A DNA stretch of 64,000 bases from CAVYOD01 sp963770045 (GTDB taxonomy: Bacteria; Acidobacteriota; Aminicenantia; Aminicenantales; CAVYOD01): assembly GCA_963770045.1 (NCBI GenBank), contig CAVYOD010000013.1, positions 62,001 through 126,000 of the forward strand. Direction: 5' to 3'. A model generated the notes under the pieces. The model did no database searches. It was given only the letters and a program-made list of their open reading frames with translations, and was not told the DNA's origin. Positions 46,223 through 56,443 of this stretch are shown here, piece by piece (within the stretch, counting starts at the first letter, position 1; every line of letters starts with the position of its first letter). The translations under genes were made by a program, and so were the position numbers.

Positions 46223-46251
46223 TTAACATTGGCCGCAAAAAGTGCTAGAAT
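46223..46251 (+). promoter_or_regulatory. ftsH promoter
   Basis: TTAACA, 17 bp, TAGAAT, with TGC extended -10; the ftsH ATG is 21 bp downstream after AAAAGGACG. Confidence 0.6.
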
Positions 46252-46272
46252 AGGCCTGAAAAGGACGAAAAA

Positions 46273-48136
46273 ATGCCTAAGAAAAAGATTAGATCTTATA
46301 GAAATGCCTTCTTCTGGATCACTGCAGGCATTGTCATTATCCTGCTCTACAGCCTTCTCCAAAATCCCAATTTGACTAAGAAGGAGGTCAATTTCAGCGA
46401 GTTCATGACGGAGGTGGAAGCCAACAAGGTCGAGGAAGTGACCATCACCGGCAATCAGCTGCGCGGAAAATACAGCGACGGAACGACCTTCAAGACGGTC
46501 ACTCCCCAGTACGATGACCTGATCAAGATCCTCCGTGAGCACAAGGTCAATATCGACGTCAAAGACACCTCCCGAGGAACCTGGTACTCTTATCTGTTCA
46601 CCTGGTTTCCCATCCTCCTCCTCATCGTCTTCTGGGTCTTCTTCATGCGCCAGATGCAGGCCGGAGGTAACAAGGCCCTTTCTTTCGGCAAGAGCCGGGC
46701 CAAGCTGTTCTCCGGGCTCCAGAAAAAAGCGACTTTCAAAGATGTCGCCGGGGTCGAGGAAGCCAAGGAAGAGCTTCACGAGATTATCGAATTCCTGAAA
46801 GACCCGCAAAAATTCCAGAAACTCGGCGGCCGAATCCCCAAAGGAGTGCTCCTGGTCGGCGCTCCCGGAACCGGGAAAACCCTTCTCGCCAGGGCCGTAG
46901 CCGGTGAGGCCGACGTGCCTTTCTTTTCGATCAGCGGATCGGATTTCGTCGAAATGTTTGTCGGAGTCGGCGCCTCCCGGGTGCGCGACCTTTTCGAACA
47001 GGGTAAGAAGCACGCGCCCTGCCTGATCTTCATCGATGAAATCGACGCCGTCGGACGCCAGCGTGGCGCCGGCCTCGGCGGCGGCCACGATGAGCGGGAA
47101 CAGACGCTCAACGCGCTCCTCGTCGAGATGGACGGCTTCGACTCCAACGAAGGCATCATCCTCATCGCGGCCACCAACCGTCCGGACATCCTGGACAGCG
47201 CGCTTCTCCGGCCGGGCCGATTTGACCGCCGCATCGTCGTCAACATGCCCGACGTCAAAGGTCGGGAAGAAATCCTCAATGTCCATGTGCGCAAGATCCC
47301 TCTGGCCAAAGACGTGGACCTCAAGGTTCTGGCCCGCTCGACGCCCGGCTTATCCGGTGCCGACCTGGCCAACCTCGTTAACGAGGCCGCCCTCCTGGCC
47401 GCCCGATTCAGCCAGGACTCGGTGACCATGAAGGATCTGGAATCGGCCAAGGACAAGGTCTTGATGGGCGTCGAACGCAAGAGCATGATCATCAGCGACG
47501 AGGAAAAGAAGACGACGGCCTACCACGAGGCCGGTCACGCGCTTGATGGCCGCCCTGATCCCCGAAGCCGACCCAATCCATAAGGTCACCATCATCCCCC
47601 GCGGCCTTGCCCTGGGCATCACTCAGCAATTGCCGCTCGATGACCGCTACACTTACAGCAAAGATTATCTCGAGGCCCAGTTGACCGTGTTGATGGCCGG
47701 CCGGATCGCCGAGAACATCTTCATCGGAAAGACCACAACCGGTGCGGCCAACGATTTCGAGAAGGCCACCGAGATCGCCCGCAAGATGGTCTGCCAGTGG
47801 GGCATGTCCGACCTGGGACCGCTCACTTTCGGCGAAAGGGATGACCTGATCTTCCTCGGCCGCGACCTGGCCATGAACAAGAATTTCAGCGAGCGGACGG
47901 CCGAATACATTGACGATGAGGTGAAAAAGATCGTGACCCGCAGCTACAGCCGGGCCCAAGAGCTGGTCGAGGCCAACAAGGACAAGCTCGAGAAGATCGC
48001 CCAAGCTCTGCTCGAAAAAGAGATCCTCACCAACGAGGAAATCAATGCCCTCATAGACGGGAAGAAAGCATTCCCGGACAAAAAAGCCGAGCCTGCCGGG
48101 ATTGAGGCGGCGGACAAACAACCGGAATCGAACTAG
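46273..48136 (+). CDS. ftsH: ATP-dependent zinc metalloprotease FtsH (one frameshift)
   Basis: Membrane-anchored AAA+ protease for quality control of membrane and regulatory proteins; about 620 aa after repair. Two transmembrane helices (about 13-31 and 108-125) flank the periplasmic FtsH_ext domain. Walker A GAPGTGKT (196-203), Walker B LIFIDEIDAVGR, SRH ATNRPDILDSALLRPGRFDR. The zinc site HEAGHAL is followed by a stop in this frame: one extra T at about 47543 (GCGCTTGATGG should be GCGCTGATGG) breaks it, and the next frame continues MAALIPEADPIHKVTIIPRG. As FtsH is normally indispensable, sequencing error is likely. First gene of the folP-cdaA-cdaR-glmM cluster. Confidence 0.95.
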
Positions 48137-48141
48137 GGAGA

Positions 48142-49038
48142 ATGGCCGGAAAACAATACACGATCCAGGTCAAAGGGAAAGATTTTGTCCTGGGCCCGAG
48201 GACCTGGATCATGGGTGTCCTGAACGTCACGCCTGATTCCTTCTCGGACGGCGGACATTACCTGGAAAGAGAGGCGGCCGTCGAACGGGGGGTCGAGCTC
48301 GTTGCCGAGGGAGCGGACATCATCGACATCGGGGGAGAGAGCACAAAACCCGGCTCAGAACCCGTCCCGACCAAGGAAGAATTCCGGCGGGTCATTCCGG
48401 TCGTGACCGCGCTCCGCAAAAAAACCGGCGCCCTCCTCTCGATCGACACGACCAAGGCGGACATCGCCCGTGCTGCCCTCGAGGCGGGAGCCGATCTGGT
48501 CAATGATATCAGCTCCTTCCGGTTCGACGCCCGGATGATCTCGCTCGTCGCCCAGAAAGATGTCCCCGTCATCCTGATGCACATGAAAGGGACCCCCAAG
48601 ACGATGCAGGCAGAAGCGCGCTACGACGACCTGCTGGGAGAGGTCAAGAGCTTTCTCAAAGAGCGGATCGAGGTCGCCCGGGCCTACGGTATCAAGAAGG
48701 AGAAGATCATTGTCGACCCGGGGATCGGCTTCGGCAAAAGATTTCAGGACAACCTGGCCCTGATCAACCGTCTCCCCTTCCTGGAGGAGCTTGCCTGTCC
48801 GCTTTTGGTGGGTCTCTCCAGGAAGTCGTTTATCGGAAAGATCCTGAATTCGCCTCCTCTGGAACGCCTGGAAGGGACAATCGCGGCCAGCGTCCTGAGC
48901 ATCATCCGCGGAGCCCATATCTTAAGGGTCCACGATGTGAAGGCCGTCAAGCGGGCGGTCCTCGTCGCCGAGGCCATCCTCAACGAGCCTCAGGACAAAA
49001 ACTCGTACGGAGAGAACAAAAACCGCTATGTTTGCTGA
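48142..49038 (+). CDS. folP: Dihydropteroate synthase
   Basis: 298-aa TIM-barrel enzyme joining p-aminobenzoate to dihydropterin pyrophosphate in folate synthesis. Signatures: WIMGVLNVTPDSFSDGG, DIIDIGGESTKPGSEPVP, LLSIDTTKADIA, ILMHMKGTPKTMQ, IIVDPGIGFGKRFQDNLALI and GLSRKSFIG. It starts 5 bp after ftsH with GGGAGA as ribosome site and overlaps cdaA by 11 bp, so it is in the ftsH operon. Confidence 0.96.
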   Translation: MAGKQYTIQVKGKDFVLGPRTWIMGVLNVTPDSFSDGGHYLEREAAVERGVELVAEGADIIDIGGESTKPGSEPVPTKEEFRRVIPVVTALRKKTGALLSIDTTKADIARAALEAGADLVNDISSFRFDARMISLVAQKDVPVILMHMKGTPKTMQAEARYDDLLGEVKSFLKERIEVARAYGIKKEKIIVDPGIGFGKRFQDNLALINRLPFLEELACPLLVGLSRKSFIGKILNSPPLERLEGTIAASVLSIIRGAHILRVHDVKAVKRAVLVAEAILNEPQDKNSYGENKNRYVC

Positions 49039-49801
49039 AATCCTCCAGTCTCTGCACCGGTTCACTCTGAGGGATTCTATCGACATCATTCTCGTCTCTT
49101 TCATCATCTATTCCCTTTTGCTGCTGATCAAGGACACCAAGGCCTACCAGATGGCCGTCGGATTGGGCATCGTGGCCGTCCTCTACTTGGTTACGCAGTG
49201 GGGCAGGCTGGTTGTCTCCCAGTGGCTGATAAAATATTTTGCCACCTACTTGATCATCGCCATCATCGTCCTCTTTCAGGGGGAAATCCGCAGGTTTCTC
49301 ACAGGGGTCGGGTCGCGGTCGCTTCGCCGGCCGCTCGGCTTGAGATCGTTCCAGGAGAGGATCGAAGACCTCATTCTGGGGGTAGATTATCTCTCTCAAA
49401 AAAAGATCGGGGCCCTGATCGCCATCGAGAAGGAAATTTCCCTGGCCGGATATGCCGACCGGGGGACAAAGGTCGAGGCCAACCTGTCCAGAGATCTCCT
49501 GGTGAGCATCTTTTTCCCACACTCTCCGCTTCACGACGGCGCCGTCATCATCCAGGGAGATAAGATCCTGGCGGCCGGCTGCCTTCTCCCCCTTCCGGCC
49601 TCGCATATCTTGGGCAGGGCGTACCTGACCAGGACGCGCCACCTGGCGGCTATCGGTCTCTCCCAGGAGACGGACGCCGCGGTCATCGTCGTTTCCGAAG
49701 AGACGGGCGACATCTCACTGGCGACGCGGGGACGCCTGGAAATAGAACCTCACAAAGACCGGCTTCAAGAGCGGCTGGTGAACTATCTGAAGAAAAGATG
49801 A
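49028..49801 (+). CDS. cdaA: Diadenylate cyclase CdaA (c-di-AMP synthase)
   Basis: 257-aa membrane diadenylate cyclase. Three N-terminal helices (about 15-85) precede the DisA_N/DAC domain. Catalytic DGA is in SPLHDGAVIIQGDKI. The usual RHR nucleotide motif reads RHL here (RTRHLAAIGLSQETDA), a noteworthy change. VIVVSEETGDISLATRG follows. It overlaps folP by 11 bp and cdaR by 4 bp (ATGA), so is tightly coupled. c-di-AMP controls turgor and wall homeostasis; gene linkage to glmM matches the known CdaA-CdaR-GlmM complex. Confidence 0.94.
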   Translation: MFAEILQSLHRFTLRDSIDIILVSFIIYSLLLLIKDTKAYQMAVGLGIVAVLYLVTQWGRLVVSQWLIKYFATYLIIAIIVLFQGEIRRFLTGVGSRSLRRPLGLRSFQERIEDLILGVDYLSQKKIGALIAIEKEISLAGYADRGTKVEANLSRDLLVSIFFPHSPLHDGAVIIQGDKILAAGCLLPLPASHILGRAYLTRTRHLAAIGLSQETDAAVIVVSEETGDISLATRGRLEIEPHKDRLQERLVNYLKKR

Positions 49802-50499
49802 TAAGATTCCTCAGAAACCTTTTTTTCCGGAATTGGGGACTTAAGATTTTCTCTTTTGTCTTAGCGTTCGTTCTCTGGCTGACCTTGATCCCCGAGGAAA
49901 AAGTCTATTCCGAAAAGACCCTGGTCGTCTCGCTGGAGACTTCCAACATCCCGCGCGATCTGGAGCTTGTGGAAAAGCCGTCGGCGACGATCGACGTATC
50001 CGTGCGGGCTCCCCTCCGCCTGCTCAGCCAAATCAGTCCGGCCAATGTCACGGCCAGACTGAATCTGGAAAAAGGGAATATCTACCAGGAAGAATATCCG
50101 CTCAACAACTCGATGGTCAGCGTCCCGCCCGGAGCCGAAGTCGTCAGGATCTCGCCGAACAAGGTGAATATCAAGCTTGAGAGGACCAAAGAGACGATGA
50201 TGGACGTTGTGCCCAACTTGATCGGCAAGCTCCAGGAGGGTTACCGCATTGAGAAGATCGACGTCAATCCCTCCCGGGTCCTGGTCAAGGGACCGGAGAG
50301 CCAGATCAAGACCAAAGACAAGGTCAGGACGAGCCCGGTCGATATCTCGAACCTGACCCGGACAGCCGAGCTCGAAGTCGATCTGATTCTCCCCAAGCCG
50401 GATCTCAGGCTGGCGTCCTCATCCACGACGGCCAAGATAACGATCGTGATCGAACAGGCATCGTCCGACCCGAACAAGTCAAGCCCGACAAAAAAATAG
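49798..50499 (+). CDS. cdaR: CdaR/YbbR-domain regulator of CdaA
   Basis: 233-aa membrane-anchored protein with one N-terminal helix (NWGLKIFSFVLAFVLWLTLI) and YbbR repeats outside the membrane. Motifs such as EVVRISPNKVNIKLERTKE and GYRIEKIDVNPSRVLVKGPE mark about two to three repeats. Its start overlaps the cdaA stop. In characterised systems CdaR tunes CdaA activity. Confidence 0.92.
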   Translation: MIRFLRNLFFRNWGLKIFSFVLAFVLWLTLIPEEKVYSEKTLVVSLETSNIPRDLELVEKPSATIDVSVRAPLRLLSQISPANVTARLNLEKGNIYQEEYPLNNSMVSVPPGAEVVRISPNKVNIKLERTKETMMDVVPNLIGKLQEGYRIEKIDVNPSRVLVKGPESQIKTKDKVRTSPVDISNLTRTAELEVDLILPKPDLRLASSSTTAKITIVIEQASSDPNKSSPTKK

Positions 50500-50507
50500 A
50501 GACGGGA

Positions 50508-51856
50508 GTGGACAAACTCTTTGGTACAGACGGAATCCGCGGGTGTCGACGGCCAATTTCCCCTGGATTTTTCCTCGATCTACACTCTGGGTTTTGCTCT
50601 GACCGGCCTGCTTCTGGGGGAAGGGCTCGAACCCCGTCTTCTTATCGGCCGGGACACCCGTGAATCCGGCCCCCGCATCGAGCGGGCTCTTGTCCAGGGG
50701 ATAAGGGATTGCGGTGGTGATGCTGCCTCGGCGGGAGTTATTCCCACTTCCGCGATCTCAATCCTGACCCGAAAATACAAGCTGTCCGCAGGGATCGTCA
50801 TCTCCGCTTCTCATAATCCCTACCATGATAACGGAATCAAGATCTTTTCTTCTCAGGGCATCAAGATCCCGGAGGAGTGGGAAGCCCGGCTCGAAAAAGA
50901 GATCAGGGCCGGCGGCCGAAAGGTCCTCAAAAAGAGCGTCCAGATAGCGACGGACACGACTTATACTGAAGACTACATCGCTTTTCTTAAGAGCTCAGTC
51001 GATTTTTCCCGGTCCGGGAAAAAATGGAAAGTGGCCCTGGACTGCGCCGACGGGGCGAGCTCGGCCATAGCCCCGCGCATCCATCGCGAGCTTGGAATTG
51101 AGGTCGTCGTCATCCATTGTCATCCGGACGGGAAAAATATCAACCTTGGATGCGGGTCGCTTCATCCCCAAGGTCTCGCCCGGAAGGTTCTGGACGCCGG
51201 GTGCGACCTGGGCATCGCTTATGACGGCGATGCCGACCGGGCGATCTGGGTGGACGAACGAGGAAGGATCCTGAACGGCGATCATACGCTTTTTGTCCAG
51301 GCCGTCTCCATGAGCGGCCAGGGGGCGTCTGAAGGGGGGAAAGGTGGTGGCGACGATCCTCAGCAACATGGGGCTCGAAGTCGCGCTCCAAAAAAGGGAC
51401 CTCAAGCTCCTGCGGACCCAGGTCGGGGACAAGTACGTCCTGGACAGGATGCTCGGAGAAGGGGCAAACCTGGGAGGAGAACAATCCGGGCACACGATCT
51501 TCCTGGACAATTGCCCGACAGGAGACGGCATCCTGACGGGTCTGAAAATGCTGGCCGTTATGCACGAGAGCGGCCTGCCGTTGTCAAAACTCGCCGAAGA
51601 GCTGGAGGAATTCCCGCAGACCCAGCTGAATATCCGGGTGGCCAGAAAGGTCGATTTCGGCGAGTTCCCGGAGATCGTCCGGGTGAAGAAAGAGATCGAA
51701 TCCCTTCTCGATGGCCAGGGGAGACTCGAGCTCCGGTATTCCGGAACCGAGCCTCTCGCCCGCATCATGGTTGAAGGCAGAGACAAGGCCGAGATAGAGA
51801 GTTACGCCCGGAGGATGGGCGCGGTCATCGAAAATTATCTGGGACAAAAGACCTGA
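50508..51856 (+). CDS. glmM: Phosphoglucosamine mutase GlmM (two frameshifts)
   Basis: Converts glucosamine-6-phosphate to glucosamine-1-phosphate for UDP-GlcNAc. The GTG start reads VDKLFGTDGIRG, the canonical GlmM N-terminus; an extra G near 50531 shifts the frame, and the next frame reads VDGQFPLDFSSIYTLGF. The active-site Ser is in VISASHNPYHDNGIKIF, the metal loop in AYDGDADRA. A second extra G (G5 run near 51322) breaks the frame before GGKVVATILSNMGLE; LRYSGTEPLARIMVE is the C-terminal phosphate loop. About 448 aa repaired, normal for the family. Two errors in G runs of an essential gene point to consensus error. Confidence 0.93.
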
Positions 51857-51857
51857 C

Positions 51858-51885
51858 CCGGTGCCGGTTGCGCGGACGGCGCCGG
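51858..51885. terminator. Strong GC stem-loop between convergent genes
   Basis: 9-bp stem CCGGTGCCG/CGGCGCCGG (one G-U pair) with a 10-nt loop, directly after the glmM stop and 5 bp from the end of the convergent hydrolase. It has no T tract on either side, so it would be a rho-dependent or mRNA-end-protecting structure. Confidence 0.45.
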
Positions 51886-51889
51886 AGCC

Positions 51890-53577
51890 TCAGGATCTTT
51901 GCAGCACTTTCTCAAGCCAGCCCCAGAGCAAATCATAATAACCAGGAATCATCCTCGTCGGCGTGGCCAATTCGGTCGGATTGTTTTTATCAACCTCGAG
52001 GATTCCGTGGGCCCCGTTTTCAAAGACCTTGAGTGTGTAGTCATGATTTCCGGTCTCTTTCAGGATCTTTTCAATTCTCGCGACGCTTTCCTCGACAGGC
52101 ACCGTGTTATCATGCTTCCCAAAAATGATCAAGGCGGGGCACCTCAGTTTGGCGTAAGCCGGAATAGGGTCATAGTCAACGTTGAGATGGAAAAACCACC
52201 CCGGATCTCCCAACTGCTGTTTCCCGTAGAAATTCTCCCATTTGATGTCCTTCGAGGGAGGCGGCAACTCATCGGCCAACTTCGGATTATTTTTGAGTTT
52301 GTTGACCGCGGCATCGAGCTTGTCGCCCCCTTGGCCGGTTTTTCCATAAGACATATAGCAGACTCAAGGCATCGAGCAAGCCATCGATCTCTTCTTTCGA
52401 GAAACCGGCCTTGGCCATCATGTTGGTGAGCATATAGAATTCTTGTTCTTTCGGGGTCACACCCGGTCCTGAATGAGAGATTATAAAAGCGACGTCTCTA
52501 GAAAGAGAAGCCGCCAGGGATACGAGCCAGCCTCCCTGGCTGATCCCATAAAGGCCGATTTGTTTGGGATTGATATCCTTGCGATTTTGAAGAAACTTCA
52601 CGCCCGCCAGGACGTCCGAAGCCAACTCGGGAAAATCGATCCTCCGCCAATCCCCCGTCGATTGCCCGACGCCTCGTTTATCAAAGCCGAGGACGGCAAT
52701 CCCGTGATGGAGAAAAAAAGGAGCGACAATCGAAACCTGGTTTCTGGTTCCCGGCCCCGAACCATGACAAAAGACGATGGCCGGATGGGGTCCGGGAGTG
52801 TTGGGAATTCTCAGAGACCCGGCCAGCCGGACATCGCCGTTGGGGTAAGTCACCATCTCCTCGGAGTAGAATTTTGTTTTCCGGATTTCCCGGTCCGGAA
52901 AACCATTCCTTTTCCAAATCAGCTTTTCGACATCTCCCGAACTATTTTTCTCGAATCTTGCCCTGGTGTCGATCGGAAAATCGCTGCTGACTGAAGGCCC
53001 AGAAAAAAACGTCGTTTCGGATAGCGGACGAAGGCCGCCAATGCGTCCGGTCTCGGAGTCATAATAAAAAATATTCCCATCCTCAGCTTGTTCTGAGAAT
53101 TTGAAAATGGAGACATAGTTGCTTCTGGCCGTTCTCATATTCGCCGATATATCCCGCCCAGGCCTCCGGCTTGAGCACGACGATTTTAACGAGATGCGCT
53201 TCCCCTGACGCCGTTCCCTTCTTAAAGCTCCCGGGAAGCTCGCCTTCTTTGAAGGCGCCGTCGAAAATAACGGCCCCGTCTTTATTCGGGATTTCAAAAT
53301 GGACACGGTCTCCCTTGAGTGCAATATTGGCCAGATCAACCGTCTTCGCCCCTTCGGCCTGGACAATGTCTGGGGGAAGCTCACAAGTCCCCTTGATCAC
53401 GGCGTTTACGGTTGTGAAATGAACTTTATAGGTCGTCCAGCGCTCCCCCGTTTTGAAGCCGCCCGTCCAATCTCCTTCCAGGATGGGAGTCTGAGGTCTC
53501 TGATTATCGGAAAAGACTGCTAGAGGGAATGAACACATAAAAAAGAGGACAAGAACCGAAGTCTTTTTGAGATTCAT
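51890..53577 (-). CDS. Exported alpha/beta hydrolase with N-terminal lipocalin-like domain (two frameshifts)
   Basis: About 561-aa exported hydrolase of the S9/BAAT-like group. Start after GGAGGCGAAT with signal sequence MNLKKTSVLVLFFMCSFPLA. A beta-sandwich region (ILEGDWTGGFKTGERW, WAGYIGEYENG) occupies about 25-165. One-base breaks occur near 53128 (into RSNYVSIFKFSEQAEDG) and 52360 (into MSYGKTGQGGDKLDA). The catalytic domain has HGSGPGTRNQ, nucleophile Ser in LYGISQGGWLVSL, Asp in GKHDNTVP and His in ENGAHGIL. A typical exported acyl-peptide or ester hydrolase; substrate unknown. It converges on glmM. Confidence 0.82.
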
Positions 53578-53829
53578 ATTCGCCTCCTGCTGAGAAGCCA
53601 AAGTTTTTTCTTTATCTCGAGAAGAAACATCTATGCGGTCATAGAATCTGAAGTAGCAGGGCTCACTGAGATTATACGGATAACCGACTGTTTCGGTTTT
53701 CGGTCACATCCAAAGAGGGCATTCCAGGGCAGAGCCGATCGGAAGTAGAGCCCGATCATTTGACAACAGACTGTTTTTTTGGATACTAAATAAAGAATCG
53801 GAGCCGAGTCCTCACCAAAGGAGGCCATT

Positions 53830-54543
53830 ATGAAGCTTGCCGTCAATATCGACCATTTTGCCACTCTCCGGGAGGCCAGGCGGAGCAGCGAGCCCGAACC
53901 TGTCCTCGTCGCTCTCCTGGCTGAGCAGGCCGGCGCGGACGGGATCGTCTGCCATCTGCGGGGAGACAGGCGTCACATCAAGGAACGCGACCTGCGCCTG
54001 CTCAGAGAGGCGATCAAGACGAAACTCAACCTGGAAATGGCCGCGACCGATGAGATGAAGAAAATCGCCCTCGAGGTCAAGCCGGATGTCGTGTCGCTTG
54101 TCCCGGAGCGTCCGGAGGAGCTGACGACGGAAGGCGGGCTCAACGTCCTGGCCAACCGGAAGCACCTGGCCTCGTTTATCCCCCATCTGGTTAAAGCGGG
54201 GATTCGGGTCAGTATTTTTGTTGACCCAAACCTCAAACAGATCGAGGCTTGCCGCGATGTCGGGGTATCTCTAATCGAGATCAACACGGGCAAGTACGCC
54301 GACCTCAAGCCGGGGAAAGCGCGCGATCGGGCCTTGGAGGAGGTCAAGGAAGCGGCGGACTTGGCGCACAGGCTGGGGTTGGAGGTCCACTCCGGCCACG
54401 GGCTGGATTACAGAAACGTCCTCCCCATCGTGGCCATCCCCCGGATCACCGAGCTCAGCATTGGCTTCTCGATCGTCGCCCGCGCCGCCATCGTCGGAAT
54501 CCAGGACGCCGTCCGCGAGATGAAGGCCCTCCTCGGAAAATAA
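53830..54543 (+). CDS. pdxJ: Pyridoxine 5'-phosphate synthase PdxJ
   Basis: 237-aa TIM-barrel enzyme closing the pyridoxine ring from 3-amino-2-oxopropyl phosphate and deoxyxylulose phosphate in the DXP-dependent B6 pathway. Signatures: KLAVNIDHFATLREARR, ADGIVCHLRGDRRHIKERDL, KPDVVSLVPERPEELTTEGG, GLEVHSGHGLDYRNV and ELSIGFSIVARA. AAGGAGGCCATT precedes the ATG. Adjacent to the PLP-independent amidohydrolase in the same direction; PLP supply would serve the aminotransferase upstream in the window. Confidence 0.96.
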   Translation: MKLAVNIDHFATLREARRSSEPEPVLVALLAEQAGADGIVCHLRGDRRHIKERDLRLLREAIKTKLNLEMAATDEMKKIALEVKPDVVSLVPERPEELTTEGGLNVLANRKHLASFIPHLVKAGIRVSIFVDPNLKQIEACRDVGVSLIEINTGKYADLKPGKARDRALEEVKEAADLAHRLGLEVHSGHGLDYRNVLPIVAIPRITELSIGFSIVARAAIVGIQDAVREMKALLGK

Positions 54544-54559
54544 GGAGCCAGAGATCAGC

Positions 54560-55790
54560 ATGGATATGCCGGATAAACTTAAATCGACTCAGAGAGGATC
54601 TCGAGGCCCTTTCCCAATTCGGTCGGAACGCTGAGGGAGGTGTCACCAGACCCTCCTTCTCCAGGGCGGACCTGGAAGCGAGACGCTGGCTCAAAGGCAG
54701 AATCGAGAGCGCGGGGCTTGCCTACCGACAGGACGGCGCGGGCAACATCTTCGGCCGCCTGGGAGGAAACGGAGGGAAAGTGGTCATGGCCGGCTCCCAT
54801 ATCGACACAGTCGTCAACGGCGGCCGGTTCGACGGTTCGGTCGGTGTCCTCGCGGCCCTCGAATGTCTGAGGACGATCAAGGAGCGCGGCCTTGCGGTTT
54901 CCAAGCCTCTGGAGGCCGCCGCATTTACCGACGAAGAAGGAAACCTGGTCGGCGACTTCCTCGGGAGCAGGGCCTTCTCAGGCCGGTTGAACGAAGACGA
55001 CCTCCGAAAGGGGGACACGCAGCTCGGAGCGCCGCTCAAGGAGATCCTTGTCGGGACAGATTTCACCATTGAATCCATCCTTCGCGCCCGGGAACAGGCC
55101 CCGGCTCTCGAAGCCTATCTCGAGCTCCATATCGAGCAGGGCGAGACGCTTGAAACCGAAGAAGTGCCGATCGGCGTCGTTGAAGTCATCGCCGGCAAAC
55201 ATTACCGCTGGTGCTCTTTCAGTGGGAAGACAGGCCATGCCGGAACCGTACCCCTGGAATTGCGCCGGGATGCCTTCCTCGGACTGGCTGATTTCGCTTT
55301 GAGGGCAACCCGGCTGGTCGCAACGGAATACTATGGAAGCATGATCACAATCGGGAGAGTCGGTGTGGTCCCGGGGACTTTCAGCAACATCCCCGGCCGG
55401 GCTGATTTTTCGCTCGAATTCAGGAGCGCAGATAAAAACGGTCTGCGCGACCTGGAAAAGGTCCTCTTCCCGCTGGCCGAAGAGGTGGCCGCGACGCGCG
55501 GGCTCACCTTCTCCTCCAAAATTGTGGATCAAACAGAGCCCGTGGTCATCCCGGCGCGCATTTTCGGGGCGATCAAAGCAGAGTGCGAAAAACTCGGTTA
55601 TCCTTATATGGCGCTTCCGAGTGGACCGGGTCACGACGCCCAGATTCTTGCCTTTGTCACGGATGTGGGGATGATTTTTATACCCTGCCTTGACGGGGTC
55701 AGCCATTCCCCTCAGGAGATGATCCGCTGGGATGACCTGGAAAAAGGGGCCAACGTCCTTCTTCAGGTCCTGCTCAGGCTGGCGGAGTAA
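54560..55790 (+). CDS. M20-family amidase, hydantoinase/carbamoylase (allantoate amidohydrolase-like; frameshift near start)
   Basis: About 410-aa di-metal amidohydrolase that hydrolyses N-carbamoyl amino acids, allantoate or ureidoglycolate. The only sensible ATG (after AAGGAG) is out of frame with the body; a missing A near 54577 would join MDMPDKL to NRLREDLEALSQFGRNAEG. Metal-binding GSHIDTVVNGGRFDGSVGV, catalytic Glu pair FTDEEGNLVGDFLGS, HIEQGETLE, GKTGHAGTVP, GPGHDAQ, GVSHSPQE. It follows pdxJ by 16 bp, likely cotranscribed. Exact substrate unknown. Confidence 0.85.
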
Positions 55791-55819
55791 ATCGTCTTCG
55801 CGCTGCGGGCGCCTTCGCC

Positions 55820-55837
55820 ATCGCATCTCTTTGCGAT
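55820..55837. terminator. Terminator-like hairpin between convergent genes
   Basis: ATCGCA/TGCGAT 6-bp stem with a 6-nt loop, followed by TCTATCTT on the plus strand. It lies 30 bp after the amidohydrolase stop and 7 bp before the end of the convergent gene. Confidence 0.4.
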
Positions 55838-55843
55838 TCTATC

Positions 55844-56443
55844 TTACTCCCACTCCTTCATCCGCGTGTCGATTCCAATCCTCTTGTTCTCTTTCAGCAT
55901 CCTGACTGCCGCTCTAATCCGTTTCTGGCGCGTTTCGTCCTTCTTGGCTTCCGTGATCCAAAAGATATAGAGACGTTTTTGAGATGGCGGGAGCGTGTCA
56001 AAAGTGCGTTGTGCCCGTGTATTGGCTTTGAGGGCTTGTTTCAATTCCGGCGGGATGACCGTCGTGTTCTCTCGCCGCGTTGCCTTGTCCCATTCGCCGT
56101 TGCGCTTCGCTTCCTCAATTTTCGCCAGACCGATTTCGGTCATACGTCCCTGTTCGATCATCTGCGCGACGCGTCGCTTGTTCGACTCCGACCAAATACT
56201 CCCACGTCGGCGGGGCGAAAATCGGAGCGCGTATTTTTCGTCATCAATTCTCTTGATGACGCCGTCAATCCAGCCAAAACACAACGCCTCTTCGACCGCT
56301 TCTTCGTACGAGACACCGTATTTGCCGCTGTTTTTTTTGTAGAAGACGAGCCACAATTCATTTGCCCGCGCGTAATTCTTTGCCAGCCAGGCACGCCAAT
56401 CACTGCGACTCTTGAAACTTTGACGCTTGCCGATTTCAACCAT
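55844..56443 (-). CDS. YdeI/OmpD-associated family protein
   Basis: 199-aa cytoplasmic protein of the YdeI (bacteriocin-protection, DUF1905-related) family. ELWLVFYKKNSGKYGVSYEE, EALCFGWIDGVIKRIDDEKY and FSPRRRGSIWSESNKRRV are its hallmark; the C-terminal helical part reads TLPPSQKRLYIFWITEAKKD. Start MVEIGK has only a weak ribosome site (GAGAG). Cell role unknown; in E. coli a homologue is linked to antimicrobial-peptide tolerance. Confidence 0.92.
   Translation of the reverse strand: MVEIGKRQSFKSRSDWRAWLAKNYARANELWLVFYKKNSGKYGVSYEEAVEEALCFGWIDGVIKRIDDEKYALRFSPRRRGSIWSESNKRRVAQMIEQGRMTEIGLAKIEEAKRNGEWDKATRRENTTVIPPELKQALKANTRAQRTFDTLPPSQKRLYIFWITEAKKDETRQKRIRAAVRMLKENKRIGIDTRMKEWE

Noticed and set aside
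46192..47286. 364-codon minus-strand frame across the ftsH 5' half
   Set aside because: Antisense to the AAA+ domain of FtsH and starting without a ribosome site; a shadow frame.
54249..54560. Extension of the amidohydrolase frame back into pdxJ
   Set aside because: The extension overlaps pdxJ by about 300 bp and is low-complexity shadow sequence; a short start with one indel near 54577 explains the N-terminus better.
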